Positions 7,534 to 18,155 of a stretch of 64,000 bases of DNA are shown piece by piece. Origin of the DNA: Mycobacterium sp. 852002-50816_SCH5313054-b (lineage in GTDB: Bacteria; Actinomycetota; Actinomycetes; Mycobacteriales; Mycobacteriaceae); contig NZ_LZIC01000047.1 of NCBI RefSeq assembly GCF_001667185.1, positions 1 through 64,000 of the forward strand, written 5' to 3'. Below the pieces are notes generated by a model that saw only the letters and a program-made list of their open reading frames with translations, searched no databases and was not told the DNA's origin. Both the position numbers and the translations under genes were made by a program. Numbering within the stretch: position 1 is the stretch's first letter; each line of letters begins with the position of its first letter.

Positions 7534-8832
7534 ATGAACGAGCCGGTCCTGGCCGGGCTGCTGACCGACAAGTACGAGTTGACCATGCTGGCCGCGGCGC
7601 TGCGCGACGGCACCGCGAACCGTCGGACCACGTTCGAACTGTTCGCCCGCCGCCTGCCCGACGGCCGCCGCTACGGCGTGGTCGCCGGAACCGGCCGGCT
7701 GCTGGAAGCGTTGCCGCAGTTCAGGTTCGACGAGGACGCCTGCGATTTGCTGGCGCAGTTCCTCGACCCCGACACGCTGGGCTACCTCCGCGATTTCCGG
7801 TTCGGCGGCGATATCGACGGCTATGCCGAGGGCGAGCTGTATTTCCCCGGTTCGCCGGTGCTTTCGGTGACCGGCAGCTTCGCCGAATGCGTGGTCCTCG
7901 AGACGCTGGCATTATCGATCTTCAACCACGACACCGCGATCGCCTCGGCGGCGGCGCGCATGGTCAGCGCCGCCGGGGACCGCCCGCTGATCGAGATGGG
8001 CTCGCGCCGCACCCACGAGCGGGCGGCGATCGCCGCGGCTCGCGCCGCCTATATCGCCGGCTTCGCCGCGACCTCCAACCTCGGCGCCCAGCGCCGCTAC
8101 GGGATACCCACCGAGGGCACGGCCGCGCACGCGTTCACGATGCTGCACACCCATCGGGACGGTCCGGACGAGCTGGCGGCGTTTCGCGCCCAGGTCGACG
8201 CGCTGGGTGCGGGCACCACGCTGCTGGTGGACACCTACGACGTGGCGACCGGCGTGGCCAACGCCGTGGCCGCCGCCGGCACCGAACTTGGCGCCGTGCG
8301 CATCGACTCCGGCGAACTCGCGGTGCTCGCGCGTCAGGTGCGCGAACAGCTCGACGGTCTGGGCGCCACGCAAACCCGCATCGTGGTGTCCGGCGACCTC
8401 GACGAGTTCAGCATCGCCGCCCTGCGCGCCGAGCCGGTGGACAGCTTCGGTGTCGGCACGTCGCTGGTGACCGGCTCCGGGGCACCGACCGCCAGCATGG
8501 TCTACAAGCTGGTCGAGGTGGACGGCATGCCCGTGCAAAAGCGCAGCAGCCACAAGGAATCTCGGGGCGGCCGCAAGGAGGCGCTGCGGCTGGCGCGCCC
8601 GAGCGGAACGATCACCGAGGAGGTGGTGTACCCGGCGGGCCGACCACCGGAGGCCGCCGGACCGTGCCGAGCGCTGACGACTCCGCTCGTCCGCGGCGGC
8701 GAGGTGGTGTCGCGCCCGGACCTGTCGGCGGCGCGCGAGCGGGTGGCCTCCGGGCTGCGCAGCCTGCCGTGGGAGGGCCTGAACCTGTCGCACGGCGAGC
8801 CCGCGATCCCGACGACACACATCCGGGCCTGA
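7534..8832 (+). CDS. pncB1: Nicotinate phosphoribosyltransferase
   Basis: 432 residues, orthologous to Rv1330c. PncB joins nicotinate to PRPP to make nicotinate mononucleotide in NAD salvage. LLTDKYELTM at the start, the GSRRTHERAA segment with the phosphorylatable histidine, IDSGEL, and VSGDLDEFSI are typical. The start is fixed by homology and by the -10 box 6 nt upstream. dinG begins 6 nt after its stop, so the two are likely cotranscribed. Confidence 0.96.
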   Translation: MNEPVLAGLLTDKYELTMLAAALRDGTANRRTTFELFARRLPDGRRYGVVAGTGRLLEALPQFRFDEDACDLLAQFLDPDTLGYLRDFRFGGDIDGYAEGELYFPGSPVLSVTGSFAECVVLETLALSIFNHDTAIASAAARMVSAAGDRPLIEMGSRRTHERAAIAAARAAYIAGFAATSNLGAQRRYGIPTEGTAAHAFTMLHTHRDGPDELAAFRAQVDALGAGTTLLVDTYDVATGVANAVAAAGTELGAVRIDSGELAVLARQVREQLDGLGATQTRIVVSGDLDEFSIAALRAEPVDSFGVGTSLVTGSGAPTASMVYKLVEVDGMPVQKRSSHKESRGGRKEALRLARPSGTITEEVVYPAGRPPEAAGPCRALTTPLVRGGEVVSRPDLSAARERVASGLRSLPWEGLNLSHGEPAIPTTHIRA

Positions 8833-8838
8833 GCTCAA

Positions 8839-10842
8839 GTGACCACGTCCGACGTGTCCGTGTCCGTGCCCGAGCTGCTCGCCATCGCCGTGGCCGCGCT
8901 CGGTGGCAGCGAGCGCCCGGGCCAATTGGAGATGGCCACCGCGGTCGAGCGGGCCTTCGAGAGCGGCGAGCACCTCGTCGTGCAGGCCGGCACCGGCACC
9001 GGCAAGTCGCTGGCGTACCTGGTTCCCGCGATCGTCCGCGCGGTCAGCGATGACGAGCCGGTCGTGGTGTCGACCGCCACGATCGCGCTGCAGCGCCAGC
9101 TCGTCGACCGCGACCTGCCCCGGCTGGCCGATTCGCTGGCCGGCGCGCTGCCGCGCCGGCCGCGGTTCGCGCTGCTGAAGGGGCGGCGAAACTACCTGTG
9201 CCTGAACAAGGTTCACAACGGTGGCGCCGCCGACGACACGGACGACGAGCGGCCGCAGGAAGAGCTCTTCGATCCCGTGGCAGTCACCGCGTTGGGCCGC
9301 GACGTGCAACGGCTCACCGCCTGGGCGTCGACCACCGATTCGGGCGACCGCGACGACCTGAAGCCCGGGGTGCCGGACCGATCGTGGTCACAGGTCAGCG
9401 TCTCGGCACGGGAATGCCTGGGCGTGGCTCGCTGCCCGTTCGGCTCCGAGTGCTTCTCCGAACGGGCCAGAGGGGAGGCCGGCCGGGCCGATGTCGTCGT
9501 CACCAATCACGCGCTGCTGGCCATCGATGCCGTCACGGAATCGGCGGTGCTGCCCGAGCACGCGCTGCTGGTGGTCGACGAGGCGCACGAACTGGTCGAC
9601 CGGGTGACGTCGGTGGCCACCGCGGAGCTGACGTCGGCCGCCCTCGGCGTCCTCGCGCGGCGGATCGCCCGCTTGGTGGACCCCGAGCTGACCCACCGGC
9701 TGGAGGCCACCACCGCGAACTTCGCCGCGGCCATCCATGACGGAACCCCGGGCCGCATCGATCGCCTCGACGAGGAGATGGCGACCTACCTGACCGCGCT
9801 GCGCGATGTGGCCACCGCGGCACGCTCCGCGATCGACACGAAGAACGACACCCGGAGCGACCCCAGGGCGGCGTCGGCGCGCGCCGAGGCCGTCGCGGCG
9901 CTGAGCGAGGTCTCCGACACCGCGTCGCGGATCCTGACCTCATTCGCCCCGGCCATCCCGGACCGCAGCGACGTGGTCTGGCTCGACCACGAGGACAACC
10001 GGGGGTCGGTGCGGCCGGTGTTGCGGGTGGCGCCGCTGTCGGTCGCCGGCTTGCTGCGCAGCACGGTCTTCTCGCGTTCGACGACGGTGTTGACCTCGGC
10101 GACCCTGGCCATCGGCGGGTCCTTCGACGCGATGGCCGGGGCGTGGGGCCTGACCGGCGCGGACGACGAAAATGCGCCCTGGCGCGGGCTGGACGTGGGG
10201 TCGCCGTTCGAGCACGCCAAGGCCGGAATCCTGTACGTCGCCGCGCATCTGCCGCCGCCGGGCCGCGACGGCACCGGCTCCGCCGAGCAGCTGACCGAGA
10301 TCGCCGAGCTCATCACCGCGGCCGGCGGGCGCACGCTGGGGCTGTTCTCGTCGATGCGAGCCGCCCGCGCCGCCGCCGAGGCCATGCGCTCCCGGCTGTC
10401 GACGCCGGTGCTGTGCCAGGGCGACGACAGCACTTCCACGCTGGTCGAGCAGTTCGCCGCCGACGAGGAGACCTCGCTGTTCGGCACCCTGTCGCTGTGG
10501 CAGGGCGTCGACGTGCCCGGGCCGTCGCTGTCGCTGGTGCTGATCGACCGCATCCCCTTCCCCCGACCCGACGACCCGCTGCTTGGCGCGCGGCAGCGCG
10601 CGGTGGCCGCGCGGGGCGGCAACGGCTTCATGGCCGTCTCCGCCAACCACGCGGCGCTGCTGCTCGCCCAGGGGTCGGGACGGCTGCTGCGCCGCGTCAC
10701 CGACCGCGGCGTGGTCGCGGTACTGGACTCGCGGATGGTGACCGCCGGCTACGGCGGCTACCTGCGCGCCTCGCTGCCGCCGTTCTGGGCGACCACCGAC
10801 GCCGCCCAGGTGCGGGGCGCGCTGGAACGGCTGCGCACCTGA
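8839..10842 (+). CDS. dinG: DinG-type ATP-dependent DNA helicase with Fe-S cluster motif
   Basis: 667 residues, orthologous to Rv1329c. Walker A (GTGTGKS, residues 51-57), the DEAH box in VVDEAHELVD and the C-terminal helicase motifs (QGSGRLLRR) are present. Four cysteines in NYLC, RECLGVARCPFG and ECF are spaced like the XPD/DinG 4Fe-4S domain. Family members unwind DNA 5' to 3' and act on R-loops or damaged DNA. GTG start without a clear Shine-Dalgarno; probably in one unit with pncB1. It converges on glgP, with 3 nt between stops. Confidence 0.95.
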   Translation: MTTSDVSVSVPELLAIAVAALGGSERPGQLEMATAVERAFESGEHLVVQAGTGTGKSLAYLVPAIVRAVSDDEPVVVSTATIALQRQLVDRDLPRLADSLAGALPRRPRFALLKGRRNYLCLNKVHNGGAADDTDDERPQEELFDPVAVTALGRDVQRLTAWASTTDSGDRDDLKPGVPDRSWSQVSVSARECLGVARCPFGSECFSERARGEAGRADVVVTNHALLAIDAVTESAVLPEHALLVVDEAHELVDRVTSVATAELTSAALGVLARRIARLVDPELTHRLEATTANFAAAIHDGTPGRIDRLDEEMATYLTALRDVATAARSAIDTKNDTRSDPRAASARAEAVAALSEVSDTASRILTSFAPAIPDRSDVVWLDHEDNRGSVRPVLRVAPLSVAGLLRSTVFSRSTTVLTSATLAIGGSFDAMAGAWGLTGADDENAPWRGLDVGSPFEHAKAGILYVAAHLPPPGRDGTGSAEQLTEIAELITAAGGRTLGLFSSMRAARAAAEAMRSRLSTPVLCQGDDSTSTLVEQFAADEETSLFGTLSLWQGVDVPGPSLSLVLIDRIPFPRPDDPLLGARQRAVAARGGNGFMAVSANHAALLLAQGSGRLLRRVTDRGVVAVLDSRMVTAGYGGYLRASLPPFWATTDAAQVRGALERLRT

Positions 10843-10845
10843 CGG

Positions 10846-13473
10846 CTAGCGCGCCAGGGTGACGAGGCCGAGCTCGTTGCTGGCGGCCAGCATGGGGTTG
10901 TTGGGCAGCACGCGCACCGTGTATCCGACCGCGCCGGCCAGCGGCAGCGGCGTGGTCGTCGAGAACACCTGGTTGCCGCCCTCGGCGGTGCCGGCGTACG
11001 ACATCTCGACGGTGACCGGGTCCAGCAGCGCGTCGCCTGCGTCGACCCGGCCCACCAGCGCCTGGACCGTGACCTCGTCGGGCGCCAGCCCGTCCAGCTG
11101 CACGGTCGCGGTCAGCGTCAGCTTGGAGCCGAGCACCGGGGTGTCCGGCAGGCCGGTGCTGTCCACGTCGGTGACGGCGATCTTGGGCCACGCGTCGTGG
11201 GCGCGCCGACGGTAGGCGGCCAGCTCGCGGGCCGCGTCGAACTCTGCGCCGCCGTCTTCGGCCGCGGTGGTCTTGCGCAGCGATGCCGCCGCCGGCGTGT
11301 AGTACTGCTCGACGTAATCGCGAACCATGCGGGACGCCAGCACCTTCGGGCCGAGGGTCTGCAGCGTGTGGCGCACCATCTCGATCCACCGCGGCGGAAC
11401 CCCGTGTTCGTCGCGCTCGTAGAACTTCGGTGCCACCGCCTGCTCCAACAGGTTGTACAGCGCGGTGGATTCCAGGTCGTCGCGGCGGGATTCGTCGGCC
11501 ACGCCGTCGGCAGTCGGTATCTCCCAACCGTTTTCGCCGTCGTACCACTCGTCCCACCAGCCGTCGCGGATGGACAGGTTCAGCCCGCCGTTGAGCGCGC
11601 TCTTCATCCCCGACGTGCCGCAGGCCTCCAGAGGCCGCAGCGGGTTGTTCAGCCAGACGTCGCAGCCCCAATACAGCAGCCGGGCCATCGACATGTCGTA
11701 GTCGGGCAGAAAGGCGATGCGGTGCCGCACCTCGGGCCGGTCGGCGAACCGCACCACCTGCTGGATCAGCGCTTTACCACCATCATCGGCGGGGTGCGAT
11801 TTGCCGGCGACGATCAGCTGGATCGGCCTTTCCTCGCTGAGCAGCAGCTGTTCGAGCCGATCCGGGTCGCGCAGCATCAGCGTCAGCCGCTTATAGGTCG
11901 GCACCCGCCGGGCAAACCCGATGGTAAGCACGTCCGGATCGAAAGCCGTTGCTATCCAGGATAATTCGGCATCCGGCGCGCCGCGCTCCTGCCACGAGCT
12001 GCGCAACCGCCGCCGGACATCGTCGACCAGCAGCGAGCGCAGTTGCGAGCGGATCCACCACAGGTGGCCGGCGTCGACCTCCTGCAGCCGCAGCCACACG
12101 CCCGGATCGCCGAACGAGTCGGACCCGGCCAGCTCGCGGCCCAGTTGCAACCATTGCGGCGCCGCCCAGGTGCGCGCGTGAACGCCGTTGGTGATCGAGC
12201 CGATCGGCACCTCGCCGGAATCGAACCCCGGCCACAGCTCGTTGAACATGGCCCGGCTGACCCGCCCGTGCAGCAGCGAAACACCGTTGGCCCGTTGGGC
12301 CAGGCGCAGGCCCATGTGCGCCATGTTGAACTTCGTCGGGTCGTCCTCCGCGCCGAGCGCCATGATCCGCGCGGTCGGCACGCCCGGCAGCAAGGCGGGC
12401 GCACCCTTGGCCTTTCCCGCCCCGTCGGCGCCGTCGTCCATTCCGTCGTCGAAGTAGAGCCGCACCATGTCGACGGGGAACCGGTCGATCCCGGCGGGTA
12501 CCGGGGTGTGGGTGGTGAACACGGTGGCCGACCGCACGACCGTCAGCGCGGTGTCGAAGTCCAGCCCGGAATCGGTGATCAGCTCGCGGATGCGTTCGGC
12601 CCCGAGGAACCCCGCGTGTCCCTCGTTCATGTGCCACACCTCGGGCGCGGGCAGCCCCTCGATGGCGGTGAACGCGCGGATGGCCCGCACCCCGCCGATG
12701 CCGGCCAGGATCTCCTGCCGCATCCGGTGTTCCTGGTCTCCCCCGTACAGCCGGTCGGTGACGCCGCGCAGTTCGTGCTCGTTCTCGGGGACGTCGGAAT
12801 CCAGCAGCAGCAGCGGAACGCGTCCCACCTGCGCGACCCAGACCCGCGCCCGCAGCTGCGCGGAGTCGGGCAGCGTCAGTTCCACCAGCACGGGTTCGCG
12901 TGCGGCGTCGGTGAGCAGCCGCAACGGCAACCCCTGCGGGTCCAGCGCGGGGTAGGTCTCGTGCTGCCAGCCGTCGGCGGTGAGCGACTGCCGAAAGTAG
13001 CCGGAGCGGTAGTACAGCCCCACCGCGATCAGCGGTACGCCCAGATCGGACGCGGACTTCAGGTGGTCACCGGCGAGGATGCCCAGGCCGCCCGAATAAT
13101 TGGGTAGCACCTCGGCGACGCCGAACTCCATCGAGAAGTACGCGACGGCGGCGGGCATCGCGGCACCGGCGTGCTGGCGCTGCTGATACCAGAGCGGACG
13201 GCTCAGGTAATCGTTCAGGTCTGCGGAGAGCGCATCGAGCCGGCCCACGAATTCCTCGTCGAGCGCGAGTTCGTCGAGCCGCGCCGGGCTCACCGCACCG
13301 AGCAGAGCCACCGGGTCGGAGCCGCAGCGCGCCCACAGCGTCGAGTCGATGGCCGCGAACAGGTCCTGAGTGGGCTTGTCCCACGACCACCGCAGGTTGG
13401 TCGAAAGCTGATCCAGCGCGGCGAGACGCTCGGGCAAATGAGCACGGACGGTAAAGCGGCGAAGGGCTTTCAC
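10846..13473 (-). CDS. glgP: Alpha-glucan (glycogen) phosphorylase
   Basis: 875 residues, near the length of Rv1328. It releases glucose-1-phosphate, or in mycobacteria possibly makes maltose-1-phosphate-related intermediates from alpha-glucan. The N-terminal DUF3417 segment (LRWSWDKPTQDLF) marks the short actinobacterial form. GTSGMKSALNGGLNLS carries the lysine that holds pyridoxal phosphate, and HMNEGHAGFL and RRVPTYKR are conserved. It is divergent from glgE-glgB, so turnover and synthesis may be controlled from one intergenic region. Confidence 0.96.
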   Translation of the reverse strand: MKALRRFTVRAHLPERLAALDQLSTNLRWSWDKPTQDLFAAIDSTLWARCGSDPVALLGAVSPARLDELALDEEFVGRLDALSADLNDYLSRPLWYQQRQHAGAAMPAAVAYFSMEFGVAEVLPNYSGGLGILAGDHLKSASDLGVPLIAVGLYYRSGYFRQSLTADGWQHETYPALDPQGLPLRLLTDAAREPVLVELTLPDSAQLRARVWVAQVGRVPLLLLDSDVPENEHELRGVTDRLYGGDQEHRMRQEILAGIGGVRAIRAFTAIEGLPAPEVWHMNEGHAGFLGAERIRELITDSGLDFDTALTVVRSATVFTTHTPVPAGIDRFPVDMVRLYFDDGMDDGADGAGKAKGAPALLPGVPTARIMALGAEDDPTKFNMAHMGLRLAQRANGVSLLHGRVSRAMFNELWPGFDSGEVPIGSITNGVHARTWAAPQWLQLGRELAGSDSFGDPGVWLRLQEVDAGHLWWIRSQLRSLLVDDVRRRLRSSWQERGAPDAELSWIATAFDPDVLTIGFARRVPTYKRLTLMLRDPDRLEQLLLSEERPIQLIVAGKSHPADDGGKALIQQVVRFADRPEVRHRIAFLPDYDMSMARLLYWGCDVWLNNPLRPLEACGTSGMKSALNGGLNLSIRDGWWDEWYDGENGWEIPTADGVADESRRDDLESTALYNLLEQAVAPKFYERDEHGVPPRWIEMVRHTLQTLGPKVLASRMVRDYVEQYYTPAAASLRKTTAAEDGGAEFDAARELAAYRRRAHDAWPKIAVTDVDSTGLPDTPVLGSKLTLTATVQLDGLAPDEVTVQALVGRVDAGDALLDPVTVEMSYAGTAEGGNQVFSTTTPLPLAGAVGYTVRVLPNNPMLAASNELGLVTLAR

Positions 13474-13481
13474 ACGTCATT

Positions 13482-13487
13482 ACCTTA
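13482..13487 (-). promoter_or_regulatory. -10 box for glgP
   Basis: TAAGGT on the minus strand ends 8 nt before the GTG of glgP, leaving almost no leader. The remaining glgP-glgE spacer (about 180 nt) probably also holds the glgE promoter, which I could not place with confidence. Confidence 0.5.
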
Positions 13488-13655
13488 CTGAGGATTCCGG
13501 CGCCCGCAGGGCGACCGACTGACCGTTCGGCGTCAGGGGTGGTGTGACGGCGCACTAGGGTGGGTATCGGTTAGGTGTTGGGGCCGCAACGATGCGGTCC
13601 GTCAGAGAAAGTCCCCACGACAGGATGTTTCTGAGAGGCGAGACATTCCGCGACG

Positions 13656-15791
13656 ATGCACAGCGCGGTCTCGCCACACAATCGAAACGGAGTGTTTGTG
13701 CCCGGTCGTGTCGAGATCGATAACGTCCAGCCCGTCGTCTCCTGCGGCGCGTACCCGGCCAAGGCCGTGGTCGGTGAGATGGTTCCCGTCAGCGCCGCGG
13801 TCTGGCGAGAGGGTCACGAGGCCGTCGCAGCAACCCTGGTCGTGCGCTACCTCGGGCAGCGCTACCCGCAAGTCGGCGAAGGCCGGCGGATCAAGGCGGT
13901 GCAGGCCCCCGAACGTCCCGCACCCGCCCTCGACGGCAAGGCGGCGGAACAGCGGATCAAGCCGCTGCTGCTGCCCATGACCGAGGGTCAGGAACCGTAC
14001 GTCTTCCACGGTGTGTTCACCCCCGACCGGGTCGGGTTGTGGACCTTCCGAGTGGACGGATGGGGTGACCCGATTCACTCGTGGCGTCACGGACTGGTCG
14101 CCAAACTCGACGCCGGCCAGGGCGAAAAGGAGTTGTCCAACGATCTGCTGGTGGGCGCCGCGCTGTTCGAGCGCGCGGCGACCGGCGTCCCGCGGGCGCG
14201 ACGCGACCCGCTGCTGGCGGCCGCCGAGGCGTTGCGGGCCCCCGGGGACCCGGTCACCCGCACCGCGCTGGCCTTGAGCCCGGAAATCGAAGAACTTTTG
14301 GCCGCTTACCCCTTGCGCGACCTGGTCACCCGGGGCGAACAGTTCGGGGTGTGGGTCGACCGGCCGCTGGCGCGCTTTGGCGCGTGGTACGAGATGTTCC
14401 CGCGCTCGACCGGCGGGTGGGACAAGAACGGCAGGCCCGTGCACGGCACCTTCGCCACCGCGGCCGCGCAGCTCCCGCGGATCGCCGACATGGGCTTCGA
14501 CATCGTCTACCTGCCGCCCATCCACCCGATCGGCAAGGTACATCGCAAGGGCCGCAACAACGCCCCCACCGCCGCTCCCGGGGACGTGGGATCTCCGTGG
14601 GCGATCGGCAGCGACGAGGGTGGCCACGACGCGGTCCACCCCGACCTGGGCACGATCGACGACTTCGACGACTTCGTCGCCGCGGCACGCGATCTGGGCC
14701 TGGAGGTCTCCCTGGACCTGGCGCTGCAATGCGCACCCGACCATCCGTGGGCCCGCGACCATCGGCAGTGGTTCACCGAGCTGCCGGACGGAACCATCGC
14801 CTACGCGGAGAACCCGCCCAAAAAGTATCAGGACATCTATCCGATCAACTTCGACAACGATCCCGCCGGTCTCTACGACGAAGTGCTGCGGGTGGTCCGG
14901 CACTGGATCGACCACGGCGTCAAGTTCTTTCGGGTCGACAACCCGCACACAAAGCCCCCTGACTTCTGGGCCTGGCTGATCGGTCAGGTCAAAGACGCCG
15001 ATCCCGACGTGCTCTTCCTGTCCGAGGCGTTCACCCCGCCGGCCCGCCAGTACGGCCTGGCGAAGCTCGGCTTCACGCAGTCCTACAGCTACTTCACGTG
15101 GCGCACGGCCAAGTGGGACCTCACCGAGTTCGGCGACGACATCGCCGCCCTCGCCGACTTCCGCCGGCCGAACCTGTTCGTCAACACCCCCGACATCCTG
15201 CACGAGGTGCTGCAACACCACGGCCCCGGTATGTTCGCCATCCGGGCCGTGCTGGCGGCGACCATGAGCCCGGCGTGGGGGGTCTACTCGGGCTACGAGC
15301 TGTTCGAGCACCGTGCGGTGCGCGAGGGCAGCGAGGAGTACCTGGATTCCGAGAAGTACGAGCTGCGGCCCCGCGACTATGAGCGCGCGCTCGCCGAGGG
15401 CAGGTCACTCGAGCCGTTCATCAAGCGGCTCAACATGATTCGCCGCCTGCATCCCGCGCTGCAACAACTGCGCACAATTCACTTCCACGGCGTGGACAAC
15501 GACGCGCTGCTGGCCTACAGCAAGTTCGACCCGGCCACCGGCGACTGCGTGCTGGTCGTGGTGACGCTCAACGCGTTCGGGCCCGAGGAAGCGACGCTGT
15601 GGTTGGACATGGCCGCATTGGGTATGGAGCCCTATGAGCGGTTTTGGGTGCGCGATGAGATCACGGGGCAGGAATTCCAATGGGGGCAGTCGAACTACAT
15701 CCGCCTCGATCCATCGCGGGCGGTCGCGCACATCATCAACATGCCGCTCGTACCGTACGAATCGCGAATCACGCTGTTACGCAGGAGGTGA
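13656..15791 (+). CDS. glgE: Maltose-1-phosphate maltosyltransferase GlgE
   Basis: 711 residues, very close to Rv1327c. GlgE extends alpha-1,4-glucan with maltosyl units from maltose-1-phosphate, and is a validated drug target in M. tuberculosis. The GH13_3 nucleophile aspartate is in [12 protein letters not shown] and the acid glutamate in [22 protein letters not shown] is a substrate-loop mark. The ATG adds about ten residues relative to M. tuberculosis; GTG at 13692, closer to the conserved PGRVEIDNV, is an alternative. glgB follows after 6 nt. Confidence 0.96.
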   Translation: MHSAVSPHNRNGVFVPGRVEIDNVQPVVSCGAYPAKAVVGEMVPVSAAVWREGHEAVAATLVVRYLGQRYPQVGEGRRIKAVQAPERPAPALDGKAAEQRIKPLLLPMTEGQEPYVFHGVFTPDRVGLWTFRVDGWGDPIHSWRHGLVAKLDAGQGEKELSNDLLVGAALFERAATGVPRARRDPLLAAAEALRAPGDPVTRTALALSPEIEELLAAYPLRDLVTRGEQFGVWVDRPLARFGAWYEMFPRSTGGWDKNGRPVHGTFATAAAQLPRIADMGFDIVYLPPIHPIGKVHRKGRNNAPTAAPGDVGSPWAIGSDEGGHDAVHPDLGTIDDFDDFVAAARDLGLEVSLDLALQCAPDHPWARDHRQWFTELPDGTIAYAENPPKKYQDIYPINFDNDPAGLYDEVLRVVRHWIDHGVKFFRVDNPHTKPPDFWAWLIGQVKDADPDVLFLSEAFTPPARQYGLAKLGFTQSYSYFTWRTAKWDLTEFGDDIAALADFRRPNLFVNTPDILHEVLQHHGPGMFAIRAVLAATMSPAWGVYSGYELFEHRAVREGSEEYLDSEKYELRPRDYERALAEGRSLEPFIKRLNMIRRLHPALQQLRTIHFHGVDNDALLAYSKFDPATGDCVLVVVTLNAFGPEEATLWLDMAALGMEPYERFWVRDEITGQEFQWGQSNYIRLDPSRAVAHIINMPLVPYESRITLLRRR

Positions 15792-15797
15792 CCGGCT

Positions 15798-17993
15798 TTG
15801 AGCCGAACCGACGAACTCGCTGAGCTGGATCTGGCGCCCGACCCAGCCGATCTGGCGCGCCTGGTGGCCGGCGCGCATTACAACCCGCACGGCATCCTCG
15901 GCGCCCACGAGTACGGCGACCACACCGTCATTCGCGCGCTGCGACCGCACGCGCGAGAGGTGGTCGCGCTCGTCGGTGGCGACCGTTTCCCGTTGCGGCA
16001 CATCGACTCCGGCTTGTTCGCCGTGGCGCTGCCGTTTGTCAACCTCATCGACTACCGGCTGGAGGTGACCTACGAAGGTTCCGACCCGCACGTCGTCGCC
16101 GACGCTTACCGCTTCCTGCCCACCCTCGGCGAAGTCGATCTCCACCTCTTCGGCGAGGGCCGCCACGAACGGCTCTGGGAGGTCCTCGGCGCCCATCCCC
16201 GCTCGTTCTCCACGGCCGACGGCCCGGTGAACGGGGTGTCGTTCGCGGTGTGGGCGCCCAATGCCAAGGGCGTCAGCCTGATCGGCGAGTTCAACGGCTG
16301 GACCGGCAACGAGGCGCCCATGCGGGTGCTGGGCTCCTCCGGGGTGTGGGAGTTGTTCTGGCCCGATTTCCCCGTGGAGGGCCTGTACAAGTTCCGCGTG
16401 CACGGCGCCGACGGCGTGGTGACCGAGCGGGCCGATCCGATGGCGTTCGCCACCGAGGTGCCGCCGCACACCGCGTCGCGGGTGACGCGCAGCAGGTACA
16501 CCTGGGAGGACGCCGACTGGATGACGCGGCGCGCGCAGCGCAACCCGGTGTTCGAGCCGATGAGCACGTTGGAGGTGCACCTCGGGTCCTGGCGCCCCGG
16601 GCTGAGCTACCGCCAGCTCGCGCGTGAGCTGACGGATTACGTCGTGGAGCAGGGGTTCACCCACGTCGAGCTGCTGCCGGTCGCCGAGCACCCGTTCGCC
16701 GGCTCGTGGGGCTACCAGGTGACGTCGTATTACGCGCCCACGTCCCGCTTCGGCACGCCGGACGACTTCCGGGGGCTGGTCGACGCCCTGCACCAGGCCG
16801 GTATCGGCGTGATCGTGGACTGGGTGCCGGCGCACTTCCCCAAGGACGCCTGGGCGCTCGGCCGTTTCGACGGCACCCCGCTCTACGAGCACGCCGACCC
16901 CAACCGCGGGGAACAACTCGACTGGGGGACCTACGTCTTCGACTTCGGCCGTGCGGAGGTGCGCAACTTCCTGGTGGCCAACGCGTTGTATTGGCTCGAG
17001 GAGTACCACATCGACGGCCTGCGGGTGGACGCGGTCGCGTCGATGCTCTACCTCGACTACTCGCGTCCGGAGGGCGGTTGGACACCGAACATCTACGGCG
17101 GCCGGGAGAACCTGGAGGCGGTGCAGTTCCTGCAGGAAATGAACGCCACGGCCCACAAGGCCGCGCCCGGCATCGTCACCGTCGCCGAGGAGTCGACGTC
17201 GTGGCCGGGCGTGACCCGGCCGACAAACCTTGGCGGCCTTGGCTTTTCGATGAAGTGGAACATGGGCTGGATGCACGACACGCTCGACTACATCAGCCGC
17301 GACCCGATCTACCGCAGCTTCCACCACCACGAGATGACGTTCTCGATGCTGTACGCGTTCAGCGAGAACTACGTGCTGCCGCTCAGCCACGACGAGGTGG
17401 TGCACGGCAAGGGAACCCTGTGGGGTCGCATGCCGGGCAACAACCACGTCAAGGCGGCGGGGCTGCGCAGCCTGCTCGCCTACCAATGGGCGCACCCGGG
17501 CAAGCAATTGTTATTCATGGGACAGGAATTCGGCCAGCGCGCCGAGTGGTCCGAGCAGCGCGGTTTGGATTGGTGGCAGCTCGACGAACAGGGTTTCTCC
17601 AACGGCGTCCTGCGCCTGGTGCGCGACATCAACGAGATTTACCGCAGCCACCCGGCGCTGTGGAGCCAAGACACCATTCCCGACGGCTATTCCTGGATCG
17701 ACGCCAACGATTCCGCCAACAACGTGTTGAGTTTCCTCCGATATGGAAACGACGGCTCGGTAATGGCGTGCGTATTCAATTTCGCGGGGTCGGAGCACAG
17801 CGGCTACCGCCTCGGCCTGCCCTACGCAGGCCGCTGGCGCGAAGTGCTCAACACCGACGCGACCGTCTACAACGGCTCGGGGGTCGGCAACATGGGTGGG
17901 GTCGACGCCACCGAGGACCCGTGGCACGGCCGTCCGGCCTCGACCGTGCTGGTCCTGCCGCCCACGTCGGCGTTGTGGCTGGAGCCCGAATAA
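15798..17993 (+). CDS. glgB: 1,4-alpha-glucan branching enzyme
   Basis: 731 residues, the length of Rv1326c. GlgB makes alpha-1,6 branches and works directly with GlgE. It has an N-terminal CBM48-like region ([18 protein letters not shown]), the nucleophile in [12 protein letters not shown], the acid in VAEEST and [11 protein letters not shown]. The TTG start is supported by a strong AGGAGG at 15783-15788, 9 nt upstream and inside the end of glgE, indicating coupled translation. Confidence 0.97.
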   Translation: MSRTDELAELDLAPDPADLARLVAGAHYNPHGILGAHEYGDHTVIRALRPHAREVVALVGGDRFPLRHIDSGLFAVALPFVNLIDYRLEVTYEGSDPHVVADAYRFLPTLGEVDLHLFGEGRHERLWEVLGAHPRSFSTADGPVNGVSFAVWAPNAKGVSLIGEFNGWTGNEAPMRVLGSSGVWELFWPDFPVEGLYKFRVHGADGVVTERADPMAFATEVPPHTASRVTRSRYTWEDADWMTRRAQRNPVFEPMSTLEVHLGSWRPGLSYRQLARELTDYVVEQGFTHVELLPVAEHPFAGSWGYQVTSYYAPTSRFGTPDDFRGLVDALHQAGIGVIVDWVPAHFPKDAWALGRFDGTPLYEHADPNRGEQLDWGTYVFDFGRAEVRNFLVANALYWLEEYHIDGLRVDAVASMLYLDYSRPEGGWTPNIYGGRENLEAVQFLQEMNATAHKAAPGIVTVAEESTSWPGVTRPTNLGGLGFSMKWNMGWMHDTLDYISRDPIYRSFHHHEMTFSMLYAFSENYVLPLSHDEVVHGKGTLWGRMPGNNHVKAAGLRSLLAYQWAHPGKQLLFMGQEFGQRAEWSEQRGLDWWQLDEQGFSNGVLRLVRDINEIYRSHPALWSQDTIPDGYSWIDANDSANNVLSFLRYGNDGSVMACVFNFAGSEHSGYRLGLPYAGRWREVLNTDATVYNGSGVGNMGGVDATEDPWHGRPASTVLVLPPTSALWLEPE

Positions 17994-18074
17994 AAGGCGA
18001 TCCGCGCAGCTTATACCGCTTGCATTGCGATAAGTAAAGCACCATTTAATCCCCGCTCCTGTAAAGGCTAGCTA

Positions 18075-18093
18075 CTTTCCGAATTCGGGAAAG
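18075..18093. promoter_or_regulatory. Imperfect palindrome upstream of PE_PGRS
   Basis: CTTTCC and GGAAAG flank the 7-nt core GAATTCG. It lies immediately upstream of the candidate -10 box (18100-18105), overlapping where a -35 would be, so it could be an operator. It could also be a weak hairpin behind glgB. Confidence 0.35.
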
Positions 18094-18099
18094 TCTGGA

Positions 18100-18105
18100 T
18101 ATGAT
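18100..18105 (+). promoter_or_regulatory. Candidate -10 box for PE_PGRS
   Basis: TATGAT about 50 nt before the ATG. The -35 position has only TTCCGA, a poor match. A GGGAGG Shine-Dalgarno at 18145-18150 is 5 nt before the start codon. Confidence 0.4.
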
Positions 18106-18155
18106 CCAGTCCCCAGGCGTCATCGCCAACTCGCCGTACTCGCTGGGAGGCATGC

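Noticed and set aside
13602-15311. 569-codon minus-strand frame across glgE
   Set aside because: Antisense shadow of a certain GH13 enzyme gene; no motif.
15777-17507. 576-codon minus-strand frame across glgB
   Set aside because: Antisense shadow of glgB with His/Arg/Val-rich composition.
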